Part shown: one piece after another, positions 31,533 through 41,005 of the stretch
Layout: the number at the start of each line of letters is the position of its first letter
Numbering within the stretch: position 1 is the first letter of the stretch
Source: Pseudomonas orientalis
GTDB lineage: Bacteria; Pseudomonadota; Gammaproteobacteria; Pseudomonadales; Pseudomonadaceae
Length of the DNA: 64,000 bases
Assembly: GCF_001439815.1 (NCBI RefSeq)
Contig: NZ_JYLM01000003.1
Span: forward strand, 248,001 to 312,000
Reading direction: 5' to 3'
Made by a program: the position numbers and the translations under genes
Notes under the pieces: generated by a model
Database searches by the model: none
Told to the model about the DNA's origin: nothing
The model's input: only the letters and a program-made list of their open reading frames with translations

Positions 31533-32702
31533 TCAAGTCAGCAGTCGGGTGATGGCTCGTACGATCATCTCCACTTCCTTGCTGTGCAGCGTCAGCGGCG
31601 GCAACAGGCGAATGATCTTGCCCCGCGTGACGTTGATCAACAGCCCGTGCTCCTGCGCCGCACGTTGGGCAAGGTCGCGACAGGGGCTGGCCAGTTCAAT
31701 CCCGATCATCAGACCCTTGCCGCGAATCGCCCGTACTTGCGGATGGTCATCCAACTCCATGCGCAGCCGTGCCAGCATGTGCTCGCCCTGCCGCGCTGCG
31801 TTGTGCAGCAGGCCCTGCTCTTCGATGATATCCAGCACCGTGCAGCCGACACGACACGCCAGCGGATTGCCGCCGAACGTGCTGCCATGGCTGCCTGGCG
31901 TGAACAGTTCGGCGACGCCGGCTCGGGCCAGGCAGGCGCCGATTGGTATGCCGTTGCCGAGCCCTTTGGCCAGGGTCATTACGTCGGGGACGATGTCCTC
32001 GTGCTGAAAGGCGAACCAGGCACCGGTACGGCCAATGCCGGTCTGTATTTCATCGAGCATCATCAGCCAGCCGTGGCGCGTGCAGTGATCGCGCAGGGCT
32101 TTCAGATAGCCGGGCGGGGCCGGTAACACACCGCTTTCGCCCTGGATCGGCTCCAGCAACACGGCGGCGATGCGCGTACCAAACTGTTGGGTGATATGCT
32201 CCAATGCGTCCAGATCGCCAAACCCCACCTTCAGAAAATCCCCCGGCAGACGTTGAAACCCAAGGCGCACCGATGGCCCGTCACTGGCTGCCATGGTGCC
32301 CAGCGTGCGCCCGTGGAAAGCGTTCCCCATCACCACCACCAACGGTTCCTCAATACCTTTTTTCCAGCCATGCAGCCGTGCCAGTTTCAGCGCCGTCTCA
32401 TTGGCTTCAGCGCCGGAGTTGTTGAAGAACGCGCGGTCCAGCCCGGACAGCTGGGCCAGGCGCCGGGCCAGACGCTGTTGCCAGTCGATGCTGTAGAGGT
32501 TGGAGGTATGCAACAGCAGGCCGGCCTGCTCGCTGATGGCCGTTACCAGGCGCGGATGGGAATGGCCGACATTGGTCACCGCCACGCCGGCCACCGCGTC
32601 CAGGTATTCGCGGCCCTGCTGGTCCCACAGGCGCGTGCCCAGGCCGTGTGTAAAGCTCAGGGCCAAGGGTTGATAAGTGCTCATCAGGCAGGCGGCGGTC
32701 AT
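31533..32702 (-). CDS. Class III aminotransferase, acetylornithine aminotransferase (ArgD) family
   Basis: 389 residues from ATG 32702, with GGAG ten bases before. [37 protein letters not shown] and [17 protein letters not shown] [13 protein letters not shown] are the family core; the PLP lysine is in [14 protein letters not shown]. Such enzymes transaminate N-acetylornithine, succinyl-ornithine or related omega-amino compounds. It is divergent from a LysR gene and not near arg genes, so a catabolic or secondary role is as likely as Arg synthesis. Confidence 0.82.
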   Translation of the reverse strand: MTAACLMSTYQPLALSFTHGLGTRLWDQQGREYLDAVAGVAVTNVGHSHPRLVTAISEQAGLLLHTSNLYSIDWQQRLARRLAQLSGLDRAFFNNSGAEANETALKLARLHGWKKGIEEPLVVVMGNAFHGRTLGTMAASDGPSVRLGFQRLPGDFLKVGFGDLDALEHITQQFGTRIAAVLLEPIQGESGVLPAPPGYLKALRDHCTRHGWLMMLDEIQTGIGRTGAWFAFQHEDIVPDVMTLAKGLGNGIPIGACLARAGVAELFTPGSHGSTFGGNPLACRVGCTVLDIIEEQGLLHNAARQGEHMLARLRMELDDHPQVRAIRGKGLMIGIELASPCRDLAQRAAQEHGLLINVTRGKIIRLLPPLTLHSKEVEMIVRAITRLLT

Positions 32703-32804
32703 AGTGGCGGGCTCCAGTGCATTGTTGTGGTAGTGAAGTATCGTTAACCACCACAGCTGGATAAACTGCGAATTACTGCAATTACTTTTAACCAGGAATT
32801 TATA

Positions 32805-33710
32805 ATGGACCTGTTCCAGGCCATGTCGGTGTACGTGAAAGTTGTCGAGACCGGCAGCATGACCGCCGCTGCGCAGGAATGCGGAATGTCGACCACCATG
32901 GTCGGCAACCATCTGCGTGCGCTGGAACAACGACTGGGCGTCAGCCTGCTCAAACGCACCACGCGCAAGCAGCACCTTACGGAATTTGGCGGGCAGTATT
33001 ATCAGCGCTGCCTGGAAGTGCTGGGGCTGGTGGCCGACTCCGAGCTGCTGGCCGAGCAGATTCACAGCGAAGCCCCCAAAGGCAGCCTGCGTATCACCGC
33101 GCCGCCGGTGTTCGGCACCGAACGCCTGGTGCCGGCCCTGAGCGAATTTTCCCAGCGCTACCCGCTGATCGACCTGTACGTGATACTGAGTAATGAGCGG
33201 ATGGACCTGGTCGACAGCGGCTTCGACGTGGCGATACGTCTCGGCGAACTGGAAACCTCCAGCGTCATCGCCCGCCCCCTGCAGGCCTACACCCTCACCC
33301 TCTGCGCGTCGCCTGCGTACCTGGCGCGACGTGGCACGCCGCAGACTCCGGCTGATCTGCAGCAACACGACTGTCTGGCCTTCGCCTACCCTGCGACCGA
33401 CAACTGGCGCGACACCGACAAACTGTGGCGCATGACCGGGGACGCAGGCGAGGTAGAGGTTCCGGTGGCCGGCTCATTGACCATCAACAGCTCCCAAGGC
33501 TTGCGCCAGGCGGCGATAAACGGAATGGGCATCATCATGCTGGCCGATGCCCTGGTGCAACCGGACCTGGAGAGCGGCAAGCTGGTGGCCTTGCTGACCG
33601 GCTATAAACTTCCCAGCCGCCCCATGCACCTGCTGTATCGACAGGACCGTTATCGCCTGCCCAAGCTGCGGGCCTTCGTCGACTTTGTCATGGAAAAGTG
33701 GGCGCGCTAG
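32805..33710 (+). CDS. LysR-family transcriptional regulator (CrgA-like)
   Basis: 301 residues, N-terminal HTH ([22 protein letters not shown]), then a substrate-binding-like domain with [20 protein letters not shown], typical of the CrgA/YafC branch. AGGA precedes the start by eight bases. It is divergent from the aminotransferase gene with 102 bases between, so it probably controls that gene. Its stop codon and that of the HAD gene on the other strand share the palindrome CTAG. Confidence 0.85.
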   Translation: MDLFQAMSVYVKVVETGSMTAAAQECGMSTTMVGNHLRALEQRLGVSLLKRTTRKQHLTEFGGQYYQRCLEVLGLVADSELLAEQIHSEAPKGSLRITAPPVFGTERLVPALSEFSQRYPLIDLYVILSNERMDLVDSGFDVAIRLGELETSSVIARPLQAYTLTLCASPAYLARRGTPQTPADLQQHDCLAFAYPATDNWRDTDKLWRMTGDAGEVEVPVAGSLTINSSQGLRQAAINGMGIIMLADALVQPDLESGKLVALLTGYKLPSRPMHLLYRQDRYRLPKLRAFVDFVMEKWAR

Positions 33711-34330
33711 AACGCCACCCCCAACTCGCGCAGACGCGCGGCGGTGCGCTTGGCCGACACATGGTGAATGCCCTGCCAGCCAAGGGCGATGGCAGCGTCG
33801 ACATTGTCTTTGACATCATCGATGAACACTACTTCACCCGCCTGGATATCCGGTAAATGGGCACGGATTTGAGCGAGGCTGGCCTGGTAGATCGCCGGTT
33901 TGGGCTTGATCAGTTTCAATTGGCCCGAGACGACGATATCGCGGAAAAATTGCAGGAACGGATAGTGCTTGCGGGCGTAGGGAAAGGTTTCCGCCGACCA
34001 GTTGGTCAGCCCGAACAACGGCATATTCGCTTGATGCAAGGCGGTGAGAATCGCGACCCCTTCCGGCAAAGGGCCACGCAACATCTCGTGCCAACGCGCG
34101 TAATATGCCTCGATCAAGGTCCGGTGTTCAGGGTATTGGGCAATCAGGCTGCGGGTAGCTTCAGCCAGCGTTCGGCCTGCATCCTGCTCGGTGTTCCAGG
34201 CCTGGGTGCAGATATTCTCCAGAAACCACTGCCGCTGCTTATCGTCGGCAATGAGCTTGCGATACAGATGCAGCGGGCTCCAGTCAAATAACACGCCACC
34301 GAAATCAAACACTACCGCACGGATCGTCAT
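33707..34330 (-). CDS. HAD-family hydrolase (YihX-like)
   Basis: 207 residues. Nucleophile motif VVFDFGGVLFDW, motif II GLTNWS, lysine in KLIKPKPAIY and acidic pair in VVFIDDVKDNVDAA. The DFGG nucleophile loop and helical cap of about 100 residues match HAD-IA proteins such as YihX, a sugar-phosphate phosphatase. Substrate not predictable. Start at MTIRAVVF; the longer open frame upstream has no start supported by a ribosome site. Confidence 0.85.
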   Translation of the reverse strand: MTIRAVVFDFGGVLFDWSPLHLYRKLIADDKQRQWFLENICTQAWNTEQDAGRTLAEATRSLIAQYPEHRTLIEAYYARWHEMLRGPLPEGVAILTALHQANMPLFGLTNWSAETFPYARKHYPFLQFFRDIVVSGQLKLIKPKPAIYQASLAQIRAHLPDIQAGEVVFIDDVKDNVDAAIALGWQGIHHVSAKRTAARLRELGVAF

Positions 34331-34526
34331 GGGTTTGCTCTCGTTTGCAAGATGAGTCAGGCAGTCTGGCATGTTCATGAACCGCAGCAGAAGGTAAGCA
34401 AGAGTAGGATCGGTCTGAAAAATCGCCACGCCTCCCCGCCAAGGGCCAATCTCTCTTAATGTCAGCCAACTGGGACTGAATGGAATCACCCAACACGGCC
34501 GCACGACGTGACATAGAGGTGCTTCA

Positions 34527-35720
34527 ATGAATGACATGACTCTGAGCGTTACTTCACCTTCCGCATTCAGCCTGCACGCCTTGCAACGCAACCAGCCCCG
34601 TTCCAACAACCACGTTGCCGGCGATGCCGGCAATCTACCGAGCAATCTGCTTGAGCAGGTAAAACAGCAGACAGGAATAGTTTCGAGCCACCTTGAGCCC
34701 TTGCAACAGATCGCGGCGACCACCAACTCCATCATCGGCATACGCCCGGTTGAATCCGTGGCTACCGGACTGATAGAAGCCGGGCACCCCACCAAGAACT
34801 TCCACATCAAGGGCAAAAGTGCCAACTGGGGGCCGCAGGCCGGTCTGATCTGTAGCGACCAGGCCTTCAGCAAGCTGGAGAGCGCGCCGGAAAAGGTCGC
34901 CAAAGCCAATGCGCAGGTCCTGGATTGCATCGAGCAACGCCATGCGGTCCCGATTCCGCTGAAACTCTCCCGTCATCGCCTTAATGAACTGGTGAACCTC
35001 GGTCATATCACCGAGCTGTCCGCTAAAAGTGAGGACGGCACGCTGCAATTGAGCGCCCAAGGGCCGAGTGGGCAACGCTATACATTTCAAGCCCGCCCAG
35101 GGTCGCCTGCCGACGACGCCTATCTCATCACCCATCAGGACAAACCGCTTGAAGTGTTGGCCACGCAGGCAGATGGCAAGCCTTTGACCGCCGATTACGA
35201 TCTGCATATGGTCGCGCCGCACCTGAGTGACTTCGGGCCCCAGGATAAGCTTCCCGTACCGGATGTCGCTTACAGCGTATTCAAGGAACGAATCAATGGT
35301 TATAAACGGGTGCCGGAGGAGCTGCGCGCAGACGTTGCCAGTGCCACGAATTTCTACAGGAAAGAGGACTCCGATCTCGGCAATGCCTCGCCGCGAATAC
35401 GGGAGATGATCGGCATCATCAATCAAACGCTGGTCGGCGGCGCAGAGCCTGTGGTCCACCACAATGCGGACTCGGGCAGCCCGGCGACGGAAGTGACCGC
35501 GAACTATCCTGCGACGTTTTTCCTGCCGTCAAAACTGGGCAGATTCGATGAAATCAGCATCATCCATGACAGCAAGGAAATGGCCGAGCTGATAAAGACC
35601 GCCAAAGACAGCGGTTATCACGTGCCGCTCAATCCTCTTTGGGAGAAGGAGGTGGTAAATATCCGGCGATCAGGCTTCACCCAGGCAAAACATCGCCTGT
35701 CTGAATCCAGATATGCCTGA
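34527..35720 (+). CDS. exoY: ExoY-family nucleotidyl cyclase toxin (type III effector-like)
   Basis: 397 residues; P. aeruginosa ExoY is 378. The two cyclase regions are well kept. Region 1 (residues 88-106) has Lys90 and Lys97 in HPTKNFHIKGKSANWGPQAG, matching ExoY Lys81 and Lys88. The second has Asp223 and Asp225 in LTADYDLHMVAP, matching the metal-binding Asp212 and Asp214. The third has His311/His312 and Asn326 in the NYPATFFLP block. ExoY enzymes are injected into host cells and make cyclic nucleotides once bound to actin. The first 35 residues are Ser/Asn-rich with no signal peptide, as expected of a type III substrate. No type III genes or chaperone are in this window. GAGG lies eight bases before the ATG. 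Confidence 0.88.
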   Translation: MNDMTLSVTSPSAFSLHALQRNQPRSNNHVAGDAGNLPSNLLEQVKQQTGIVSSHLEPLQQIAATTNSIIGIRPVESVATGLIEAGHPTKNFHIKGKSANWGPQAGLICSDQAFSKLESAPEKVAKANAQVLDCIEQRHAVPIPLKLSRHRLNELVNLGHITELSAKSEDGTLQLSAQGPSGQRYTFQARPGSPADDAYLITHQDKPLEVLATQADGKPLTADYDLHMVAPHLSDFGPQDKLPVPDVAYSVFKERINGYKRVPEELRADVASATNFYRKEDSDLGNASPRIREMIGIINQTLVGGAEPVVHHNADSGSPATEVTANYPATFFLPSKLGRFDEISIIHDSKEMAELIKTAKDSGYHVPLNPLWEKEVVNIRRSGFTQAKHRLSESRYA

Positions 35721-35737
35721 TATCCGCAGCAGCAAGC

Positions 35738-35769
35738 AGCGGCCTGACAATCCAGTTATCGAGGCCGCT
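35738..35769. terminator. Stem-loop between convergent exoY and fabV
   Basis: AGCGGCCT and AGGCCGCT form an 8-base stem with a 16-base loop. There is no good T-run on either side, so termination is uncertain. Confidence 0.4.
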
Positions 35770-35782
35770 AGCGTTACATTAC

Positions 35783-36976
35783 TTACGCCTGGACCAGACC
35801 GTTGATCTTGACGGTCGGGTTCACGTCCGCTTCGTAGTCCACGCCATCGATCTCGAAACCGAACAAGCGCAGGAACTCAGCCTTGTAGCCGGCAAAATCG
35901 CTGATCTCGTTGACGTTGTCGTCAGTAACCTGGTTCCACAGCGCCGCCACGGCGTCTTGAACCTTCGGCTCCAACTCGGCCAGGTCGGCACGCAGGCGGC
36001 CGTCGGCATCCAGCTTTGGCTCGCTGCCGTACAGGCTGTCCTTGAACAGGCCGTAAACCTGCTCGATACAGCCTTCGTGAGTGCCCTGCTCCTTCATCAC
36101 TTTGAACAACAGTGACAGGTACAACGGCATGATCGGGATTGCCGAGCTGGCCTGGGTGACCACGGCCTTGAGCACCGACACACGGGCGTCGCCCTTGAGC
36201 GCAGCAAGGTTGTCGCGCAGGGTCAGGACTTTCTTGTCCAGGTCTTTCTTGGCTTCGCCGATGGAGCCGTTCCAGTAGATGTCCTGGGTCAGCTTCTCAC
36301 CGAGGTAAGTGAAGGCGGTGGTCTTGGCGCCTTCGGCCAGCACATCGGCGTCACGCAGGGCGTCGATCCACAGCTGCCAGTCTTCGCCGCCCATCACTTT
36401 CACGGTGCCGTCGATTTCTTCCTGGGTCGCGGGCTCAAGCGTGGTATCGACCACAACGCCCTTGTCGGTATTGATCCCACGCAAGGTCACGGCCTTGCCG
36501 ATCGGCTTGAGGGTGGAGGTGTGCACTACGCCTTGGGGGTCGGTACGGCGTGGCGCGGCCAGGCTGTAGACCACCAGGTCAATCTTGCCCAGGTCTTTCT
36601 TGATGGTTTCAATGGTCAGGCGCTTGATCTCGTCGGAGAACGCGTCGCCATTGATGCTCTTGGCGTACAGGCCCTTTTCCACGGCAAACTTCTCGAACGC
36701 CGCGCTGTTGTACCAGCCGGCGGAGCTAAGTTTGCCTTCTTCGCCTTCTTTCTCAAAAAACACGCCCAGGGTGTCGGCGCCGCAGCCAAACGCAGCACTG
36801 ATGCGCGCGGCCAGGCCGTAGCCGGTGGAAGCACCGAGGACCAGCACCTTCTTGGGGCCGCCTTCGATGGTGCCGTTTTTGGTCACGTAGTCGATCTGTT
36901 CCTTGACGTTCGCTTCACAGCCAACAGGGTGAGCGGTCACACAGATAAAGCCACGAACCCGCGGTTTGATGATCAT
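35783..36976 (-). CDS. fabV: Enoyl-ACP reductase FabV
   Basis: 397 residues, the long NADH-dependent enoyl reductase class. Rossmann motif VLGASTGYG, the FabV active-site pair Tyr234-(8)-Lys243 in [10 protein letters not shown], and the N-terminal [20 protein letters not shown]. It reduces trans-2-enoyl-ACP in fatty acid elongation; FabV is insensitive to triclosan and accounts for much of the intrinsic resistance in Pseudomonas. It is divergent from the hydroxylase gene; the intergenic region has a near-perfect 10-base inverted repeat (37091-37100 and 37140-37149). Confidence 0.96.
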   Translation of the reverse strand: MIIKPRVRGFICVTAHPVGCEANVKEQIDYVTKNGTIEGGPKKVLVLGASTGYGLAARISAAFGCGADTLGVFFEKEGEEGKLSSAGWYNSAAFEKFAVEKGLYAKSINGDAFSDEIKRLTIETIKKDLGKIDLVVYSLAAPRRTDPQGVVHTSTLKPIGKAVTLRGINTDKGVVVDTTLEPATQEEIDGTVKVMGGEDWQLWIDALRDADVLAEGAKTTAFTYLGEKLTQDIYWNGSIGEAKKDLDKKVLTLRDNLAALKGDARVSVLKAVVTQASSAIPIMPLYLSLLFKVMKEQGTHEGCIEQVYGLFKDSLYGSEPKLDADGRLRADLAELEPKVQDAVAALWNQVTDDNVNEISDFAGYKAEFLRLFGFEIDGVDYEADVNPTVKINGLVQA

Positions 36977-37250
36977 AAAAATTCTGCCTCTTCCAAGGTG
37001 CCGAAGGCCAATGGTGGCCATTCAACTTCAATCGTACCGGTCTATGACGCCCGAAAATCCGAAGCGTCACGATAGTCGCAAATCTTCCGTTCTCAAAATT
37101 CAATCCACGCGACGCCGGGCTTCTCCGGCAACGGTTACAAAATTTGAGACGGTTTAACGATTTCACTTCATTTAAAAACGCTCGGGGGCGCGATAAAGCC
37201 TTATCATGACGATATTGTTTCATTATGTTTCGGGTCTGGAGCCAGGTTCC

Positions 37251-38075
37251 ATGAGCAAAAATGCGGTTGGCAAAAAGCTGATATCCCTCGCCTGGGTGGT
37301 CGGCGTTCTGCTGTTTATGGACGTTTTTCCACACATCAGCCTGGTGTTCCTGCTGCTGGTGCTGGTCTGCGGCGTTTATGACTTCTTGCGCAATGGCCTG
37401 TATGACCGCGACACCATCAAGAAATATTTCGTCGGCAACGGTCGCAACACCTGGATCCTGGCGCCGTTCAACACCCTGTTCGACCTGCTGAGCAGGCGCA
37501 ACCGCCATGTCTACACGATGCAAGACCTGCCGCCCGCCTGGCGCGAGGACCTGCAACAGGTGATTGACGACGCCATGGCCCGCAAGGAAGAAATCATCGG
37601 CTACCTGGACGCGCGCATGGCCGAGAAGAAACGCGGCATGTTGTTTTTCCAGTGGTACGGCCGCCCCATCGAAACCGCCCTGGACATTCCGCAACTGCGC
37701 AAGAAGCTGCCATTCGTGAAAACCATTGGCGTGTCGGTGTTCAACGAGAACCGCTCGACGTCGTTCCACTTCGGCCCCCTGCGCATGATGTTCCGCGTGC
37801 TCTACAACATGGCGCCGGCGCCGCACCATGAAGGCGTGTATATCCAGGTGGGCAAGCACAAGCACTACTGGCACGACGATCCGCTGTTTATCTTCGATGA
37901 CACGCTGATGCATGCGTCTTTCAACAAAAACGATGCGAAACGTTACTGCCTGTTCATTGATATCGTGCGGCCAACCCTGCTGCCCTCCGTGCTTAACGCC
38001 GTGATCGCGGGCTTTGCCGGCCTGGTGTTTACCCTGCGTCGGGTTTTCTACAAAAACTGGAAGCTGATCCAGTAA
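37251..38075 (+). CDS. Aspartyl/asparaginyl beta-hydroxylase-family membrane protein (LpxO-like)
   Basis: 274 residues from MSKNAVGKK. Two N-terminal hydrophobic stretches (about 10-45) anchor it; the rest is cytoplasmic. The C-terminal FDDTLMHASFNKNDAKRYCL and FIDIVRP match the second half of the Asp/Asn hydroxylase fold, with His and Arg for iron and oxoglutarate. The usual first motif (HxGxxxxxLRxHLGL) is not evident: the region reads PLRMMFRVLYNMAPAPHHEG. The closest known relatives hydroxylate lipid A acyl chains (LpxO). Function in this divergent form is open. Confidence 0.7.
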   Translation: MSKNAVGKKLISLAWVVGVLLFMDVFPHISLVFLLLVLVCGVYDFLRNGLYDRDTIKKYFVGNGRNTWILAPFNTLFDLLSRRNRHVYTMQDLPPAWREDLQQVIDDAMARKEEIIGYLDARMAEKKRGMLFFQWYGRPIETALDIPQLRKKLPFVKTIGVSVFNENRSTSFHFGPLRMMFRVLYNMAPAPHHEGVYIQVGKHKHYWHDDPLFIFDDTLMHASFNKNDAKRYCLFIDIVRPTLLPSVLNAVIAGFAGLVFTLRRVFYKNWKLIQ

Positions 38076-38224
38076 GTTCTGCGGCATGATGGTGCTGGAC
38101 GGTATTTGCGCTCGGCCTTGCGCCTGAGGTAAATAACCGTCTCGTGCGACCGTATACGGCGCCCATCATTCTCAAGCCACCGCGCCTGTCGTGGATGCGG
38201 TGGCTGTGCTTTCAAGGAATCAGA

Positions 38225-39598
38225 ATGCCCCAACGTCAAGTCATCAACGCCTCCGTCAGCCCCAAGGGCAGCCTCGAAACCCTGTCCCAACGTGAAGTCC
38301 AGCAACTGAGTGAAGCCGGCAGCGGCAGCGTCTACGCCCTGTTTCGCCAATGCGCCCTGGCGATCCTCAACACCGGCGCGCATATCGACAACGCCAAGAC
38401 CATCCTCGACGCCTACAAGGATTTCGAAGTACGCATCCACCAGCAGGACCGCGGCGTGCGCCTGGAGCTGCTCAACGCCCCGGCCGATGCCTTCGTCGAT
38501 GGCGAGATGATCGCCAGCACCCGCGAAATGCTGTTCAGCGCCCTGCGTGACATCGTCTACACCGAAAACGAGCTGGACAGCCAGCGCATCGACCTGAGCA
38601 ACTCCCAGGGCATCACTGACTACGTGTTCCACCTGCTGCGCAACGCCCGTACGCTGCGCGCGGGTGTCGAGCCGAAGATAGTGGTGTGCTGGGGTGGCCA
38701 CTCGATCAACACCGAAGAATACAAATACACCAAAAAAGTCGGGCACGAACTGGGCCTGCGCAGTCTCGATGTCTGCACCGGCTGCGGCCCCGGCGTGATG
38801 AAAGGGCCGATGAAAGGCGCGACCATTTCCCACGCCAAACAACGCATCACCGGTGGCCGCTACCTGGGCCTGACCGAGCCGGGCATCATTGCCGCCGAAG
38901 CGCCCAATCCGATCGTCAACGAGCTGGTGATCCTGCCGGACATCGAGAAACGCCTGGAAGCCTTCGTGCGTGTCGGCCACGGCATCATCATCTTCCCCGG
39001 CGGCGCCGGCACCGCCGAGGAATTCCTCTACCTGCTGGGCATCCTGATGCACCCGGACAACCGCGACCTGCCGTTCCCGGTGGTGTTGACCGGGCCCAAG
39101 CATGCGGCTCCTTACCTGGAACAACTGCACGCGTTCGTCGGCGCTACCCTCGGCGAAGCGGCGCAGAAGCACTATCAGATCATTATCGACGACCCGGCCG
39201 AAGTCGCGCGCCAGATGACCCTGGGCCTCAAGGCAGTGAAGCAGTTCCGGCGCGAGCGCAACGACGCGTTCCACTTCAACTGGCTGTTGAAGATCGACGA
39301 AGGTTTCCAGCGCCCCTTCGACCCGACCCACGAAAACATGGCCAGCCTGCAACTGAGCCATGCGCTGCCGCCCCATGAACTGGCGGCCAACCTGCGTCGC
39401 GCGTTCTCGGGAATCGTGGCGGGTAACGTGAAGGACAAAGGCATCCGCCTGATCGAAGAAAACGGCCCGTACGAGATTCACGGCGACCCGGCGATCATGA
39501 AACCGTTGGACGAGCTGCTCAAAGCGTTTGTCGCCCAGCACCGCATGAAGCTGCCGGGCGGCGCGGCGTATGTGCCGTGCTATCGCGTGGTGCAGTGA
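38225..39598 (+). CDS. ppnN: Pyrimidine/purine nucleotide 5'-monophosphate nucleosidase
   Basis: 457 residues (E. coli PpnN is 454). LOG-family core with VVCWGGHSIN, TGCGPGVMKGPMKGA and the phosphate-binding PGGAGTAEE near residue 260, between extra N- and C-terminal domains that in PpnN bind (p)ppGpp. It cleaves nucleoside monophosphates to base and ribose 5-phosphate and shifts the balance of stress tolerance and growth. Start at MPQRQVINAS with AAGGAATC before it. Confidence 0.93.
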   Translation: MPQRQVINASVSPKGSLETLSQREVQQLSEAGSGSVYALFRQCALAILNTGAHIDNAKTILDAYKDFEVRIHQQDRGVRLELLNAPADAFVDGEMIASTREMLFSALRDIVYTENELDSQRIDLSNSQGITDYVFHLLRNARTLRAGVEPKIVVCWGGHSINTEEYKYTKKVGHELGLRSLDVCTGCGPGVMKGPMKGATISHAKQRITGGRYLGLTEPGIIAAEAPNPIVNELVILPDIEKRLEAFVRVGHGIIIFPGGAGTAEEFLYLLGILMHPDNRDLPFPVVLTGPKHAAPYLEQLHAFVGATLGEAAQKHYQIIIDDPAEVARQMTLGLKAVKQFRRERNDAFHFNWLLKIDEGFQRPFDPTHENMASLQLSHALPPHELAANLRRAFSGIVAGNVKDKGIRLIEENGPYEIHGDPAIMKPLDELLKAFVAQHRMKLPGGAAYVPCYRVVQ

Positions 39599-39737
39599 GC
39601 GGGCGCGGCCGGTCATAGTTTGTATCGGTTTGGGGCGGGGCCAAAGGTGTGGAGACCGCGAGTCCGGACTAGGGTTTTAGTACCGACTCACCCACACCTG
39701 CGAGCAACCTATGGACCAACGGATATTGTCCTCCATC

Positions 39738-39761
39738 ATTCCTTACCCTAAGGTAAGGAAT
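39738..39761. promoter_or_regulatory. Perfect inverted repeat upstream of the toxin-antitoxin operon
   Basis: ATTCCTTACC, CTAA, GGTAAGGAAT: a perfect 10-base dyad with a 4-base spacer, 22 bases before the antitoxin start. It includes the AAGGAA that would serve ATG 39768. Likely autoregulatory operator, possibly also an mRNA hairpin. Confidence 0.75.
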
Positions 39762-39782
39762 ATCACGATGGAGATCTTCACT

Positions 39783-40025
39783 ATGGCAACCGCAACACTG
39801 ACTTCAAAAGGGCAAATCACTATTCCTGTCCAGGTCAGGACAGCCCTCGGCCTGGAAACAGGCGACCGGGTGGAATTCGTTGAAATGGAAGACGGCAAGT
39901 TTTCCATGATCGCCGCGAGTAAAACCGTCACCGACCTCAAGGGACTGATCAGCAAGCCTGCCAATGCCGTGTCCATCGAGGACATGAACCACGCCATCGC
40001 GGCGCAGGGAGCAAAAGCCGGATGA
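39783..40025 (+). CDS. AbrB/MazE-type antitoxin
   Basis: 80 residues from ATG 39783, preceded by GGAG nine bases upstream; ATG 39768 is an alternative. The N-terminal swapped-hairpin DNA-binding motif is clear: ATLTSKGQITIPVQVRTALGLETGDRVEFVE. The C-terminal third is the toxin-binding tail. The stop overlaps the toxin start by 4 bases (ATGA). The perfect dyad upstream is the probable autoregulation site. Confidence 0.88.
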   Translation: MATATLTSKGQITIPVQVRTALGLETGDRVEFVEMEDGKFSMIAASKTVTDLKGLISKPANAVSIEDMNHAIAAQGAKAG

Positions 40026-40417
40026 TCGGCCTGGATACCAACGTGCTGGTGCGCTACGTCACCCAGGACGAGCCCGTGCAATCAGCCAAGGCGTCCAGAC
40101 TGATCGAATCACTCACCGCAGCGTCACCGGGCTTTGTCAGCCTGGTGACCGTTGTGGAATTGGTGTGGGTACTGCAGTCCTGCTACCAGTCGGCCAAAAG
40201 CGATGTGGTGATGGTGCTGGAAACCCTGTTGCACACTCGCGAGCTCACGGTTGAGCACGCCGATATCATCTGGCAGGCACTGCGCAAGTTCATTGCGAAC
40301 AAGGCAGACTTTGCCGATTGCCTGATCGAACGCTGCGCCCACGCGGCGGGTTGCGAATACACCGCCACCTTCGACCTGAATGCGGTCAAGGCAGCGGGCA
40401 TGAAACGGATCGGCTAG
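40022..40417 (+). CDS. VapC-type PIN-domain ribonuclease toxin
   Basis: 131 residues. PIN active-site acids are at Asp5 (GLDTNVLVRY), Glu46 (TVVELVWVL), Asp96 or Asp99 (KADFADCLI) and Asp118 (TFDLNA). Such toxins cleave tRNA or rRNA and arrest growth when the antitoxin is lost. Coupled by a 4-base overlap to the antitoxin. All catalytic positions are kept, so it should be active. Confidence 0.9.
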   Translation: MIGLDTNVLVRYVTQDEPVQSAKASRLIESLTAASPGFVSLVTVVELVWVLQSCYQSAKSDVVMVLETLLHTRELTVEHADIIWQALRKFIANKADFADCLIERCAHAAGCEYTATFDLNAVKAAGMKRIG

Positions 40418-40426
40418 GCCGTCTTT

Positions 40427-40525
40427 TGCAGGAACGAGCTTGCTCGCGAAAAACGCCAACGATTACGCGAACATTCAGGTAGCACACGGCGCCTGTGGTT
40501 TTTCGCGAGCAAGCTCGCTCCTACA
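40427..40525. repeat. REPIN, GAGCTTGCTCGCGA family
   Basis: Inverted arms TGCAGGAACGAGCTTGCTCG and GAGCAAGCTCGCTCCTACA directly after the toxin gene. Confidence 0.9.
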
Positions 40526-40544
40526 AACGGGAGAGGCCGCTCGG

Positions 40545-40874
40545 TCAGCGAACCCAGCCACCGACCTGCCAGTGAAACCCGTCATTGCGCTGTACCCAAT
40601 GCGGGTGCACATAGCGATAACCCTCGCGCACCGGCTCCCAATGGCCGTGTACCGCCACATAGCGTCCGCCTTGCCAGCGCCAGTAACCGCGTGACCAGAT
40701 ATAACCGTCGCGCGCCGCCGGCTCGACTTCGATCACTTGCACCGGCGGCGGTTGGGGTGCCACGACTTCCACATACTCACGCTGCACCGGTCGACGTTCA
40801 TGTACGACACGCTCTTGCACACATCCGGAAGCCGCGACGACTACCGCCGCCATTGCTGCATAACGTAGCAACAT
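40545..40874 (-). CDS. Small lipoprotein with YXWGXW-like repeats
   Basis: 109 residues from MLLRYAAMAAVVVAASGC. The lipobox (ASGC) gives a mature lipoprotein starting at Cys18. A Pro/Val-rich linker follows, then Trp/Tyr-rich repeats (YIWSRGYWRWQGGRYVAVHGHW, WVQRNDGFHWQVGGW) of the kind in WXXGXW/YXWGXW envelope proteins. Function unknown. Alone between a REPIN and an EamA transporter gene. Confidence 0.78.
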   Translation of the reverse strand: MLLRYAAMAAVVVAASGCVQERVVHERRPVQREYVEVVAPQPPPVQVIEVEPAARDGYIWSRGYWRWQGGRYVAVHGHWEPVREGYRYVHPHWVQRNDGFHWQVGGWVR

Positions 40875-41005
40875 ACAAACCCCTCGGGCGTCATCGCCCT
40901 GCACCTGTATCAGAAAGAAATCCCCCGTGTTCCAGCCAGGCTTCCTGCTTGGGCATGGTTTATTTTTAACAGGAGATGTCTGTCAGATGGCTGAACCCAC
41001 AGGCC

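Noticed and set aside
31533..33368. 611-residue version of the aminotransferase
   Set aside because: The extra N-terminus reads antisense through the LysR gene; ATG 32702 has a good ribosome site.
34482..34510. GGAATC element before exoY as an HrpL box
   Set aside because: The -10 half (CCAC at 15-17 bases) is missing and the first half has a mismatch to GGAACC.
40022..40417. PIN toxin as a degenerate, inactive copy
   Set aside because: All four acidic positions are present and the frame is full length.
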